A stretch of 64,000 bases of DNA from Streptomyces antarcticus (GTDB lineage: Bacteria > Actinomycetota > Actinomycetes > Streptomycetales > Streptomycetaceae): NCBI RefSeq assembly GCF_026627255.1, contig NZ_JAPNLM010000006.1:1-64000 (forward strand). The letters are read 5' to 3'. Each line of letters opens with the position of its first letter. The first letter of the stretch is position 1. This document shows, in pieces, positions 6,438 through 16,932 of the stretch. The position numbers were made by a program, and so were the translations under genes. The notes below the pieces were generated by a model. The model worked only from the letters and a program-made list of their open reading frames with translations, had not been told where the DNA came from and did not search any database.

Positions 6438-8408
6438 TCAGCCCGCGCCGCAGCCGCACGCGCGGTGGCGGCCGCCGTGCACCGCCGCGTACGACGCGGG
6501 CCGCGGCGCGGACCCCGCCCCGCGGGCCGCCCGGGCCGAAGCCGCCCGCCCCGTCGCCGAGTCCGCGTCGTGCACCACCCGGCCCCCGACCAGGGTCATC
6601 CGTACCCGCGTATCGCTGATGTCGGCGACCGGGCAGCGGGTCACGTCCCGGTCCAGCACCACCAGGTCCGCCGCCCTGCCCTGTTCCACGGTCCCGGTCA
6701 GGTCCTCCTGGCGCAGCTGCCACGCGGTCCCGGACGTGTGCATCCGCAGGACCGAGCTCCGGCCGAGCCCCTCCAGCTCCCGGTACAGCGGGCCCGAACC
6801 GTGGGCGCCCTGCCGGTCGATCGCCGTCCGCAGCTGGTTCCACACCTGGAGCGCGTCCACGGGCCAGTCGGAGCCGCCGGACAGCCGCGCGCCCGCCTTC
6901 TCCAGGCTGCGCGCCGGGTACATCCACCGGTGGCGCCGCGGCCCGATGTACGGCAGCAGCGCCTCCATCGTCCAGGTGTCCTCGGCCGCCCACTGGAGCT
7001 GCATGCAGGCCGCCACGCCCAGTTGCGCGAACCGCCGCAGGTCGGCCGGGTCCACGAGCTGGAGGTGCGCCACCGCGTTGCGCGGGTCGCGCCGCCCGGT
7101 CACCCGGCGCGCGTACGCGTACCCGTCCAGGGCCGTGCGCACGGCCCGGTCGCCCAGCCCGTGCGCGTGCATCTGCCACCCGGCGCTGTTGAAGGCCGCC
7201 GTCAGCCGGCCGTAATCCGCCGCCGAGGTGTACAGCTCCCCGCGGTTGTCCGTCGGCTTTCCCGCCCCGTCCAGGTACGGCGTCAGCAGCGCGGCGGTCT
7301 GCGCCGGGTACTCGATCACCCCGTCCAGGAACACCTTCACCATCCCGAACCGCAGGCCCGGCGCCCCCTCGAACTCCCGCCGCAGCCCCCGCGCGTACGC
7401 CAGCGCCGCCGCCGGGTCCTTCGCCTGCGCGGCGTCGAGCCGGATCGCCGGAACGATCCGCTGCGGTAGCCGGCCCGATTCGGCGAGCTCCCGGTAGAGC
7501 CCCAACTCGTGCCGTCCCGCGAGGGCGTCCATCATGGTCGTGACACCGGAGGCGGCCGCCAGCCCCAGCACCTCGGCGCACGCCGCGACCAGCTCCGCCC
7601 GGGAGGGCTCCGGCACGTGCCGCTTCACCAGGTCCTGGGCGTCGTCCTTGAGCACGCCCGTCGGCTGTCCGTCCGCCCCCTTCACGATCCTGCCGCCCAC
7701 CGGGTCGGGCGTCGCCGCGGTGATCCCGGCGACGTCCAGGGCCCGGCGGTTCGCCCACAGGTTGTGGCCGTCGCCGCCGACCAGGATCACCGGTCGGCGG
7801 GTCGCCAGCGCGTCCAGCACCGAGTGGTGCGGCACGCTTCCCGTCGGCAGCAGCCCGACCGGGTTCCAGTCCTCCACCACCAGCCAGCGGTCCGGCTCGG
7901 CCGCCGCGCCCCCGGTGTCGGCGAGGAAGCGGGTCAGGATCGCCAGCAGCTCGTCCCGGGTGGTCTCCGCCCCCTCCAGGGAGGGCCGCAGCGAACGGTC
8001 CCCGGCGCCCAGCGGGTGCACGTGCCCGTCGTGGATGCCGCTCATCACGGTGTTCCCGCCCGCGTCGACGGTGTCGGTGTCCCGCCCGATGTACCGGCGC
8101 AGCGCAGCGTCGGAGCCGGTGGCCAGGATGCGCCCGTCCCGGCCGACCGCCACGGCCTGCGCCGGGCGGCCCCCGTCGACCCCGCTGAACACCCGCGCGT
8201 TGTGGATGACCAGCGCCGCCGAACCGCGCGACGAGGGCGCCGCGGCCGCCGGGCCGGCCGCGGTACCGAGCAGGCCGGCCGCGCCCGCGGCGCCGGCCGC
8301 CGCGAGGAGCCCCCGCCGGGACAGCGGGCGGGGAGCCGGAGGGGAAGGGGGCGGGGAAGTCGACGGGTAGGACGGGTAAGACGGGTAAGGGGACGGGGAA
8401 GACGTCAT
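6438..8408 (-). CDS. Tat-exported amidohydrolase, YtcJ-like
   Basis: The 656-residue protein starts at the ATG at 8408, with GGAG upstream. A Ser/Pro/Tyr-rich N-terminus is followed by a twin-arginine signal (LSRRGLLAAAGAAGAAG), so the folded enzyme is probably exported. The rest is an amidohydrolase-superfamily TIM barrel of the YtcJ (Amidohydro_3) type: metal-binding HDGHVHP early, HAHGLGDRAV and HLQLVDPADL in the middle, GGSDWPVD near residue 530, and a closing beta-sandwich region ending in ADLVVLDRD. Family members hydrolyse amide or formamide-like bonds, and the substrate cannot be predicted. The C-terminus is low-complexity Ala/Arg/Gly and ends CGCGAG. It is divergent from a LacI-type regulator that probably controls it. 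Confidence 0.85.
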   Translation of the reverse strand: MTSSPSPYPSYPSYPSTSPPPSPPAPRPLSRRGLLAAAGAAGAAGLLGTAAGPAAAAPSSRGSAALVIHNARVFSGVDGGRPAQAVAVGRDGRILATGSDAALRRYIGRDTDTVDAGGNTVMSGIHDGHVHPLGAGDRSLRPSLEGAETTRDELLAILTRFLADTGGAAAEPDRWLVVEDWNPVGLLPTGSVPHHSVLDALATRRPVILVGGDGHNLWANRRALDVAGITAATPDPVGGRIVKGADGQPTGVLKDDAQDLVKRHVPEPSRAELVAACAEVLGLAAASGVTTMMDALAGRHELGLYRELAESGRLPQRIVPAIRLDAAQAKDPAAALAYARGLRREFEGAPGLRFGMVKVFLDGVIEYPAQTAALLTPYLDGAGKPTDNRGELYTSAADYGRLTAAFNSAGWQMHAHGLGDRAVRTALDGYAYARRVTGRRDPRNAVAHLQLVDPADLRRFAQLGVAACMQLQWAAEDTWTMEALLPYIGPRRHRWMYPARSLEKAGARLSGGSDWPVDALQVWNQLRTAIDRQGAHGSGPLYRELEGLGRSSVLRMHTSGTAWQLRQEDLTGTVEQGRAADLVVLDRDVTRCPVADISDTRVRMTLVGGRVVHDADSATGRAASARAARGAGSAPRPASYAAVHGGRHRACGCGAG

Positions 8409-8446
8409 GGCCACTCCGAACGTTGACTGTGGCCAGGACACTCTTT

Positions 8447-8462
8447 GGTTAAGGCCGTAACC
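8447..8462. promoter_or_regulatory. LacI-type operator
   Basis: GGTTAAGGCCGTAACC is a 16-bp near-perfect palindrome (14 of 16 positions) with an even centre, as LacI-family operators usually have. It lies between the divergent amidohydrolase and LacI genes. Confidence 0.5.
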
Positions 8463-8514
8463 GGAACCCGCCCCGGGGGACGGAATCCGCAGGCCGCGTC
8501 CGTACGATGACCGC

Positions 8515-9516
8515 GTGCCTGGACCGGGACCGACCATCGCCGACATCGCGCGCGCCGCGGAGGTCTCCACCGCGACCGTCTCGCACGCCCTCAACGGCAC
8601 CGGCCGCCTCGGCGAGGGCACCCGCCGCCGGGTCCGCGAGACGGCGGCCTCCCTCGGCTACGGCGTCCGCCGGGGCCCGCGCACGCGCACCCTCGGCATC
8701 GCCGTCACCACGTACGCCGGCTCGGCCTGGGACTACGCGGGCGTCGCCTACTTCTCCCGGCTGCTGACCGCCGCGACCTCCGCCGCGCACGCCCGCGGCT
8801 ACGCGCTGACGACCCTGCCCGCCGACCGCGGCGCCGAGCCCCTGTGGCACACCCTCGCCGTCGACGGGATGCTGCTCCTCGACAGCCCGGACGGCGACGC
8901 CGTGCTCCGGGCCCTGCGGGCGCGCGGCCTGCCGGTGGTGTTCGACGGCCGTCCCGCCGCCCCCCTGCCCGGCGACGTGTGGGTGGACAACGACCACGCC
9001 GCCACCACCGCCGCCGTCCTCGACCACCTCGCCGCGTCCGGGGCCCGCCGCATCGCCCTGCACGCCGGCTACGGCCGCGAGCACTACACGGGAGCCGTCA
9101 CCGCGGCCCACGCCCGCTGGTGCGCGGAGCGCGGCCGTCCCGCGCTGGTGGTCCCCTTCGACCCCGAGGACGCGGCCGGGCACGCCTTCGACGCGGCCTT
9201 CGCCGCGCCCGGCCGCCCCGACGCCGTCTACTGCGTGTACGACCCCGGCGGCCGGCAGGTGCTCGCGGCCGCCGCGCGCCACGGAATCCGTACGCCCGGG
9301 GACCTGCTCCTGGTCTGCGCGAGCGAGGATCCGGCGTACGGGAGCCACGAACCCGCCGTGACCACCGTCACGCTCCATCCCGAGCGGATCGCCGTGACGG
9401 CGGTGTCCGCGCTGGTCACACTGATCGAATCCGGGCAAGCGGAATCCTCGGGGCAGTACACCGTGCCGACAGGTCTACGGGTGCGCGCCTCGTCCCTTCC
9501 CCCGGACATGTACTAG
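8515..9516 (+). CDS. LacI-family transcriptional regulator
   Basis: This 333-residue regulator starts with GTG at 8515. Residues 5-55 form the LacI headpiece (TIADIARAAEVSTATVSHALNGTG, then the hinge helix region RRVRETAASLGY). Residues ~60-330 form a periplasmic-binding-protein-like effector domain (LGIAVTTYAG, VDGMLLLD, WVDNDHAA, PDAVYCVYD, VTTVTLHPERIA). It most likely controls the divergent amidohydrolase, and perhaps itself, through the palindrome at 8447-8462. The effector is unknown. Confidence 0.88.
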   Translation: MPGPGPTIADIARAAEVSTATVSHALNGTGRLGEGTRRRVRETAASLGYGVRRGPRTRTLGIAVTTYAGSAWDYAGVAYFSRLLTAATSAAHARGYALTTLPADRGAEPLWHTLAVDGMLLLDSPDGDAVLRALRARGLPVVFDGRPAAPLPGDVWVDNDHAATTAAVLDHLAASGARRIALHAGYGREHYTGAVTAAHARWCAERGRPALVVPFDPEDAAGHAFDAAFAAPGRPDAVYCVYDPGGRQVLAAAARHGIRTPGDLLLVCASEDPAYGSHEPAVTTVTLHPERIAVTAVSALVTLIESGQAESSGQYTVPTGLRVRASSLPPDMY

Positions 9517-9519
9517 AGT

Positions 9520-9537
9520 TATCTCGACATCGAGATA
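9520..9537. promoter_or_regulatory. TATCTCGA-CA-TCGAGATA palindrome upstream of aconitase
   Basis: The perfect 8-bp arms lie about 135 bases before the aconitase start. The inner 16 bases share the ATCTC-N6-GAGAT pattern with the element at 4753-4768 in front of HTH-murA. In S. coelicolor the MarR protein TamR is reported to control the aconitase gene; whether this is a TamR site cannot be settled here. Confidence 0.5.
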
Positions 9538-9571
9538 TCTGCCGAGAGGCGTACCGCAGCCGTCCCGCTGG

Positions 9572-12386
<2,815 letters not shown>

Positions 12387-12442
12387 GAGGCGCGCCAGGC
12401 GGGGCCGAATCAGTCGGGTCGGCTCCGCCAGTCGGCACCATA

Positions 12443-12474
12443 GGGCCGTATCCCCGGACACGGGGGTGCGGCCC
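12443..12474 (+). terminator. Terminator after aconitase
   Basis: GGGCCGTATCCCC (12443-12455) pairs with GGGGGTGCGGCCC (12462-12474), with wobble pairs and a 6-base loop, followed by TTCCG. It lies 57 bases after the acnA stop. Confidence 0.7.
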
Positions 12475-12582
12475 TTCCGTCTGTTCCGGTGCCGTCGGTG
12501 GCCCCGGGCCAGGTGACGGTGAGGTCTCAACTCGGAAAAGCCGGAGCTGATCCTTGTGCATGATCTTGCTCACCCGAGCGGA

Positions 12583-12598
12583 AGTGGACTATACCTGT
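12583..12598. promoter_or_regulatory. DasR-responsive element (dre-like) upstream of ngcE
   Basis: AGTGGACTATACCTGT matches the dre consensus A(C/G)TGGTCTAGACCA(C/G)T at 13 of 16 positions by my count. It lies about 135 bases before ngcE. DasR is the GlcNAc-responsive GntR repressor of chitin and aminosugar genes in Streptomyces, which fits the transporter downstream. Confidence 0.6.
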
Positions 12599-12731
12599 GC
12601 CCGTCCGGATCGCCGCGAACCGAGCGGTCCCGGACCGGGGGACGGCGGGGACCTGCGGCGATGCCGCATGCGCGGCAACTGCCGCGCTGTCCCGCTTCCT
12701 TCACACTTCTGACGAAGGCGAGGACTTGAGC

Positions 12732-14180
12732 ATGGGATCCACCTCCGCCCACGGCGAGAACAGCACGGACGGCCTCGGCCGCCGCGACCTGATCAAGCGC
12801 TCCGCGGCACTCGGCCTGATCACTGTGCCGACGATGAGCTTCCTGTCCGCGTGCGCCTCCGGCGCCGAGGAGGCCCCCAAGGGCGGTGCCCCCAAGGGGG
12901 CGGTCACCAAGGAGAACCCCTTCGGCGTCGCCAAGGGCGGCAAGCTCGACGTCGTCGTCTTCAAGGGCGGCTTCGGCGACGACTACGCGAAGGCCTGGGA
13001 GGCCGCCTTCGACAAGAAGTGGGGCACCACCAGCTCCCACCTGGGCACCCAGGAGATCACCGCCAAGCTCCAGCCGCGCTTCAACGCCGGGAACCCGCCG
13101 GACGTCGTCGACGACTCGGGCGCCCAGCAGATCAAGCTGGACGTCCTGGCCAAGGGCGGCCAGCTCGCCGACCTCACTGCCGTGCTCGACGCGCCCTCGC
13201 TGGACGACCCGACCAAGAAGGTGCGCGACACCCTCGTCGAAGGGGCCTACGAACAGGGCCTCCAGGGCGGCAAGTTCGTCGTCCTCAAGTACGTCTACGC
13301 CGTCTTCGGCTTCTGGTACTCCGGCAAGCTCTTCAAGGAGAAGGGCTGGACCCCGCCCAAGACGTGGGACGAGTTCCTGGCCGTCTGTACCAAGGCCAAG
13401 GAAGCGGGCATCGGCGGCCTCGCCCACCAGGGCAAGTTCCCGTACTACATCAACGTCGTCATCATGGACCTGATCGCCAAGAAGGGCGGTCTGGACGCCA
13501 TGAAGGCGATCGACAACCTGGAGCCGAACGCCTTCGAGGGCAACCCGGCCGCCCTCGCCGCCGTCGAGGCCGTCTACGAGGTCGTCGAGAAGGGCCTCCT
13601 GCTGCCGGGCACCAACGGCCTCACCCACACGGAGTCCCAGACCGCCTGGAACCAGTACAAGGCCGCCTTCATCCCCAGCGGTTCCTGGCTGGAGAACGAG
13701 CAGCTCAAGCAGACCCCCGAGGACTTCGACATGAAGTTCCTGCCGATGCCGCTGCTGCCGGACAGCAAGCTGCCCTTCGAGGCCGTCCGGGCCGGCGTGG
13801 ACGAGCCCTTCATCGTCCCGGAGAAGGCCGCCAACAAGGCCGCGGGCATGGAGTTCCTCCGCTCGATGCTCTCCCGCGAGTGGTCCACGATCTTCGCCCA
13901 GCAGGCCAACTCCCTGACCGTCGTCAAGGACGGCGTGGACCCCGCCGTCAAGCTCCGCCCGGGCACCCAGTCGGCCGTCGAGGCCCTCAAGGCCGCCGGC
14001 AGCAACACCTTCAGCTACCGCTACCCGGACTGGTACAGCGAGATGGACACCGAGATCCAGAACGCGTCCAATGAGCTGATGGCCCAGCGCATCCAGCCGA
14101 AGGAATGGATCAAGCGGGCCCAGGCTGCGGTAGACAAGGCTGCCAAGGACCCGAACGCGAAGAACAACAAGCGCAGCTGA
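12732..14180 (+). CDS. ngcE: N-acetylglucosamine/chitobiose ABC transporter, substrate-binding lipoprotein NgcE
   Basis: The 482-residue extracytoplasmic binding protein captures N-acetylglucosamine or N,N'-diacetylchitobiose. The ATG at 12732 gives a product beginning MGSTSAHGENS. An earlier in-frame ATG adds an implausible Ala-rich stretch. The N-terminus combines a twin-arginine motif (GRRDLIKRSAALGL) with a lipobox ending FLSAC, so it is probably a Tat-exported lipoprotein. The remainder is a family 1 solute-binding fold with an aromatic-rich middle (FGFWYSGKLF). It heads a three-gene operon with the two permeases. No ATPase gene is present, in keeping with use of the shared ATPase MsiK in Streptomyces. 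A dre-like site precedes it. Confidence 0.92.
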   Translation: MGSTSAHGENSTDGLGRRDLIKRSAALGLITVPTMSFLSACASGAEEAPKGGAPKGAVTKENPFGVAKGGKLDVVVFKGGFGDDYAKAWEAAFDKKWGTTSSHLGTQEITAKLQPRFNAGNPPDVVDDSGAQQIKLDVLAKGGQLADLTAVLDAPSLDDPTKKVRDTLVEGAYEQGLQGGKFVVLKYVYAVFGFWYSGKLFKEKGWTPPKTWDEFLAVCTKAKEAGIGGLAHQGKFPYYINVVIMDLIAKKGGLDAMKAIDNLEPNAFEGNPAALAAVEAVYEVVEKGLLLPGTNGLTHTESQTAWNQYKAAFIPSGSWLENEQLKQTPEDFDMKFLPMPLLPDSKLPFEAVRAGVDEPFIVPEKAANKAAGMEFLRSMLSREWSTIFAQQANSLTVVKDGVDPAVKLRPGTQSAVEALKAAGSNTFSYRYPDWYSEMDTEIQNASNELMAQRIQPKEWIKRAQAAVDKAAKDPNAKNNKRS

Positions 14181-14223
14181 CGACGCGTCCACCGGACACC
14201 CGGCAACACCAGGGACGGACACC

Positions 14224-15168
14224 ATGAGCCACGCAGCCCAGGGGAGGGGGAAGGCCGGCTTCATCACCGGCTTCCTCATCGCACCGATCGCGCTGTACCT
14301 GACCTTCGTCATCTGGCCGTATGTTCAGACATTCGGCTACTCCTTCACCAACTGGTCGGGCCAGTCACCGGTCTTCGACTTCGTCGGCCTGGACAACTAC
14401 GCGGCGCTGCTGGAGGACGAGGTCTTCCGCGGCGCGCTGTGGCACAACCTGCTGCTCCTGGTGTTCGTCCCGGTGATCACCATCCTGCTCGCCCTCTTCT
14501 TCGCCTTCATGGTGAACGCGGGAGGGCGCAGCGGGGCCGGCGGCGTGCAGGGCGTCTCCGGCTCCCGCCTCTACAAGGTCGTCTACTTCTTCCCCCAGGT
14601 CCTGTCCCTCGCGATCCTCGCCGTGCTCTTCGGCGCGATCTACCGCAGCGACGAGGGAGGCCTGCTCAACGGCTTCCTGATCAAGACCGGCCTGGTCGAC
14701 CCGCAGCACCCGATCGAGTGGCTCAACGAGCCGAACTTCGTCCTCTGGTGCCTGCTGTTCGTGGTCGTCTGGCACGGCGTCGGCTTCTACCTCGTCCTCT
14801 TCTCCGCGGCCATGCAGTCCGTACCGAAGGACATCTACGAGGCCGCGCTCCTCGACGGCGCCGGGCGCGCCCAGACCTTCTTCAAGGTCACCCTGCCCCT
14901 GCTGTGGGATTCTGTGCAGACCTCCGCGGTCTACCTGGGCATCGCCGCGATGGACATGTTCGTCCTGGTGTCGACCATGACCTCGGGCCAGTTCGGCGGC
15001 GGACCCGACCACCACAGCGAGGTCATGGCCACGGTGCTGATGCGCAACTTCCTGTACTTCGGCAAGAGCGGCTACGCCTGCGCCATGGGCGTGGTGATGC
15101 TCGTCCTGACCATGATCCTCTCCGTCATCACGCTGCGCGCCACCCGCCGCGAGCGCATCGAGTTCTGA
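14224..15168 (+). CDS. ngcF: GlcNAc/chitobiose ABC transporter permease NgcF
   Basis: This 314-residue integral membrane protein has six or so hydrophobic segments, the first at ~12-34 (FITGFLIAPIALYLTFVIWPY). The permease EAA loop is at EAALLDGAGRAQTFFKVTLP (residues ~205-224), which contacts the ATPase. It has the MalF-type layout and would form the channel heterodimer with NgcG. It starts 43 bases after ngcE and is followed by ngcG after 14 bases, so all three are one operon. Confidence 0.92.
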   Translation: MSHAAQGRGKAGFITGFLIAPIALYLTFVIWPYVQTFGYSFTNWSGQSPVFDFVGLDNYAALLEDEVFRGALWHNLLLLVFVPVITILLALFFAFMVNAGGRSGAGGVQGVSGSRLYKVVYFFPQVLSLAILAVLFGAIYRSDEGGLLNGFLIKTGLVDPQHPIEWLNEPNFVLWCLLFVVVWHGVGFYLVLFSAAMQSVPKDIYEAALLDGAGRAQTFFKVTLPLLWDSVQTSAVYLGIAAMDMFVLVSTMTSGQFGGGPDHHSEVMATVLMRNFLYFGKSGYACAMGVVMLVLTMILSVITLRATRRERIEF

Positions 15169-15182
15169 AGCGGAGTGCCCTG

Positions 15183-16118
15183 ATGACAACACAGTCCACA
15201 GTGATCAAGGTTCCGGGCGAAGCCGCCGCGGAGAGCTCCTCCGGAGCCGGACGGGCGGGTGGGGCGGACCGGCGCCGTTCCGAGGGCGTGGTCCTCAACG
15301 TCTTCTCGCACGGGTTCCTCGCCCTCTGGGCGATCATGATCGTGCTGCCCCTGATCTGGCTCGTCCTCGGCTCCTTCAAGACCGACGCGCAGATCGGCGG
15401 GTCCGCCCTCAGCTGGCCCTCGAACTGGCACCTGGACGCGTTCGGCCGGGCCTGGGACAAGGGCATCGGCGGCTACTTCGCCAACACCCTCGTCGTGCTG
15501 GTGTTCTCGGTACCGCTGACCATGCTGTTCGGCTCCATGGCCGCGTACGTCCTGGCCCGCTATCCCTTCAAGGGGAACCGGGCCGTCTACTACTTCTTCG
15601 TCAGCGGCGCGATGTTCCCCGTGTTCCTCGCGCTGGTCCCGCTGTTCTTCATGGTCAAGCGCTTCGACATGCTGAACACCTACCAGGGCCTGATCCTCGT
15701 GTACATCGCGTACTCGATGCCCTTCACCATCTTCTTCATGCACTCGTTCTTCCGGACGCTGCCCACGGCGGTCTACGAGGCGGCCGTGATCGACGGTGCC
15801 TCCGACACCCGGATCTTCTTCCAGGTGATGCTGCCGATGGCCAAGCCCGGCCTGATCAGCGTCGGAATATTCAATGTCCTCGGGCAGTGGAACCAGTACA
15901 TCCTGCCCGCCGTGCTGATGCAGCCCCAGTCGAGCTCGGACCCCGAGCGCTACATGCTCACCCAGGGCCTGATCCAGCTCCAGCAGCAGATGGGGTACGA
16001 GACGGACCTGCCCGTGCTGTTCGCCGGGGCGACCATCGCGATCATCCCCATGCTCGCGGTCTACCTCTCCTTCCAGCGTCAGATCCAGGCCGGCCTGACC
16101 TCCGCCACCCTCAAGTAG
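15183..16118 (+). CDS. ngcG: GlcNAc/chitobiose ABC transporter permease NgcG
   Basis: The 311-residue protein starts at the ATG at 15183, with GCGGAG upstream. After a polar N-terminus of ~38 residues come six membrane segments, and the EAA loop EAAVIDGASDTRIFFQVMLP sits at residues ~200-220, as in MalG-type permeases. The long loop QSSSDPERYMLTQGLIQLQQ (~251-270) faces outward, as in oligosaccharide transporters. With NgcE and NgcF it makes the high-affinity aminosugar importer. A terminator at 16125-16154 ends the operon. Confidence 0.92.
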   Translation: MTTQSTVIKVPGEAAAESSSGAGRAGGADRRRSEGVVLNVFSHGFLALWAIMIVLPLIWLVLGSFKTDAQIGGSALSWPSNWHLDAFGRAWDKGIGGYFANTLVVLVFSVPLTMLFGSMAAYVLARYPFKGNRAVYYFFVSGAMFPVFLALVPLFFMVKRFDMLNTYQGLILVYIAYSMPFTIFFMHSFFRTLPTAVYEAAVIDGASDTRIFFQVMLPMAKPGLISVGIFNVLGQWNQYILPAVLMQPQSSSDPERYMLTQGLIQLQQQMGYETDLPVLFAGATIAIIPMLAVYLSFQRQIQAGLTSATLK

Positions 16119-16124
16119 CCGCCC

Positions 16125-16154
16125 GGCCCGGGCCCCCTGACGGGGGACCGGGCC
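16125..16154. terminator. Bidirectional terminator between ngcG and mgtC
   Basis: GGCCCGG (16125-16131) and CCCCC (16133-16137) pair with GGGGG (16142-16146) and CCGGGCC (16148-16154), leaving one internal mismatch and a TGAC loop. It lies between the convergent stop codons. Confidence 0.7.
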
Positions 16155-16170
16155 CGCCGCGTCCCCGCGC

Positions 16171-16896
16171 CTACGCCCGGTCCGGGTCCGGCACCACCGC
16201 CCAGCTGACCGCCGAGACCGAGGGGTCGAGCGAGAGGTTGCTGACCGCCTCCTCCAGCGCCCGGCCCTCCTGCCCCTCGGCGGTCAGCAGCGCGGACACG
16301 GTCACCAGGCCCGCCGTCGGCCCGTCCTGGCTGCGGATCGACCGCAGCTGGTACCCCGGCCGGGCCAGCGCGTCGACCAGCCGGTGGCGGATGTGGGCCT
16401 CCTCCGCCTCCAGGCACACCGCCTCGAAGTGGAAGTCGGCGGCCACCTCGGCGCCGCCGCGCGGCTCCCGGTCCAGGCGCCGGCCCAGCGGGCGCAGCAG
16501 GAGGTTGGCCCCCACCACGCCCACCGTGCCGCAGGCGGCCAGGACGAACAGGCCGACCCCGGCGAGGCAGCCCACGGCCGCCGAACACCACAGGGTCGCG
16601 GCCGTGTTCAGGCCCCGGACGCTCAGGCCGTCCCGCATGATCACGCCGGCGCCGAGGAACCCGATCCCGGAGACGATCTGCGCCGCGACCCGGGAGCCGT
16701 CGTAGTTCACCTCCGAGACCGCGCTGAGGAACCCGTACTGGGAGAGCAGCACGAACAGCGCCGCCCCGCCCGCCACCAGGGCGTTCGTCCGCAGCCCCGC
16801 CATCCGGGCCCGCCACTGCCGCTCCAGGCCGATCGCGGCCCCGAAGCCGAGTGCGGAGGCCAGGTGTCCGGCCATCTGCCATTCGGTGAGCAGCAC
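16171..16896 (-). CDS. mgtC: MgtC/SapB-family membrane protein
   Basis: This 241-residue protein starts with GTG at 16896, with AAGGAG upstream. Residues 1-135 hold the MgtC core, with four or so membrane segments and the signature GAAIGLERQWRARMAGLRTN, then SGIGFLGAGVIMRDG, then GLNTAATLWCSAAVG. Residues ~150-241 form a soluble ACT-like C-terminal domain. MgtC proteins help bacteria grow in low magnesium and modulate ATP synthase or P-type ATPases. It lies 36 bases downstream of mgtA on the same strand, so the two are co-transcribed. Confidence 0.9.
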   Translation of the reverse strand: MLLTEWQMAGHLASALGFGAAIGLERQWRARMAGLRTNALVAGGAALFVLLSQYGFLSAVSEVNYDGSRVAAQIVSGIGFLGAGVIMRDGLSVRGLNTAATLWCSAAVGCLAGVGLFVLAACGTVGVVGANLLLRPLGRRLDREPRGGAEVAADFHFEAVCLEAEEAHIRHRLVDALARPGYQLRSIRSQDGPTAGLVTVSALLTAEGQEGRALEEAVSNLSLDPSVSAVSWAVVPDPDRA

Positions 16897-16932
16897 CGGT
16901 CCGTCTCCTTCCTCCGTGGGGGATCGCGGCCC

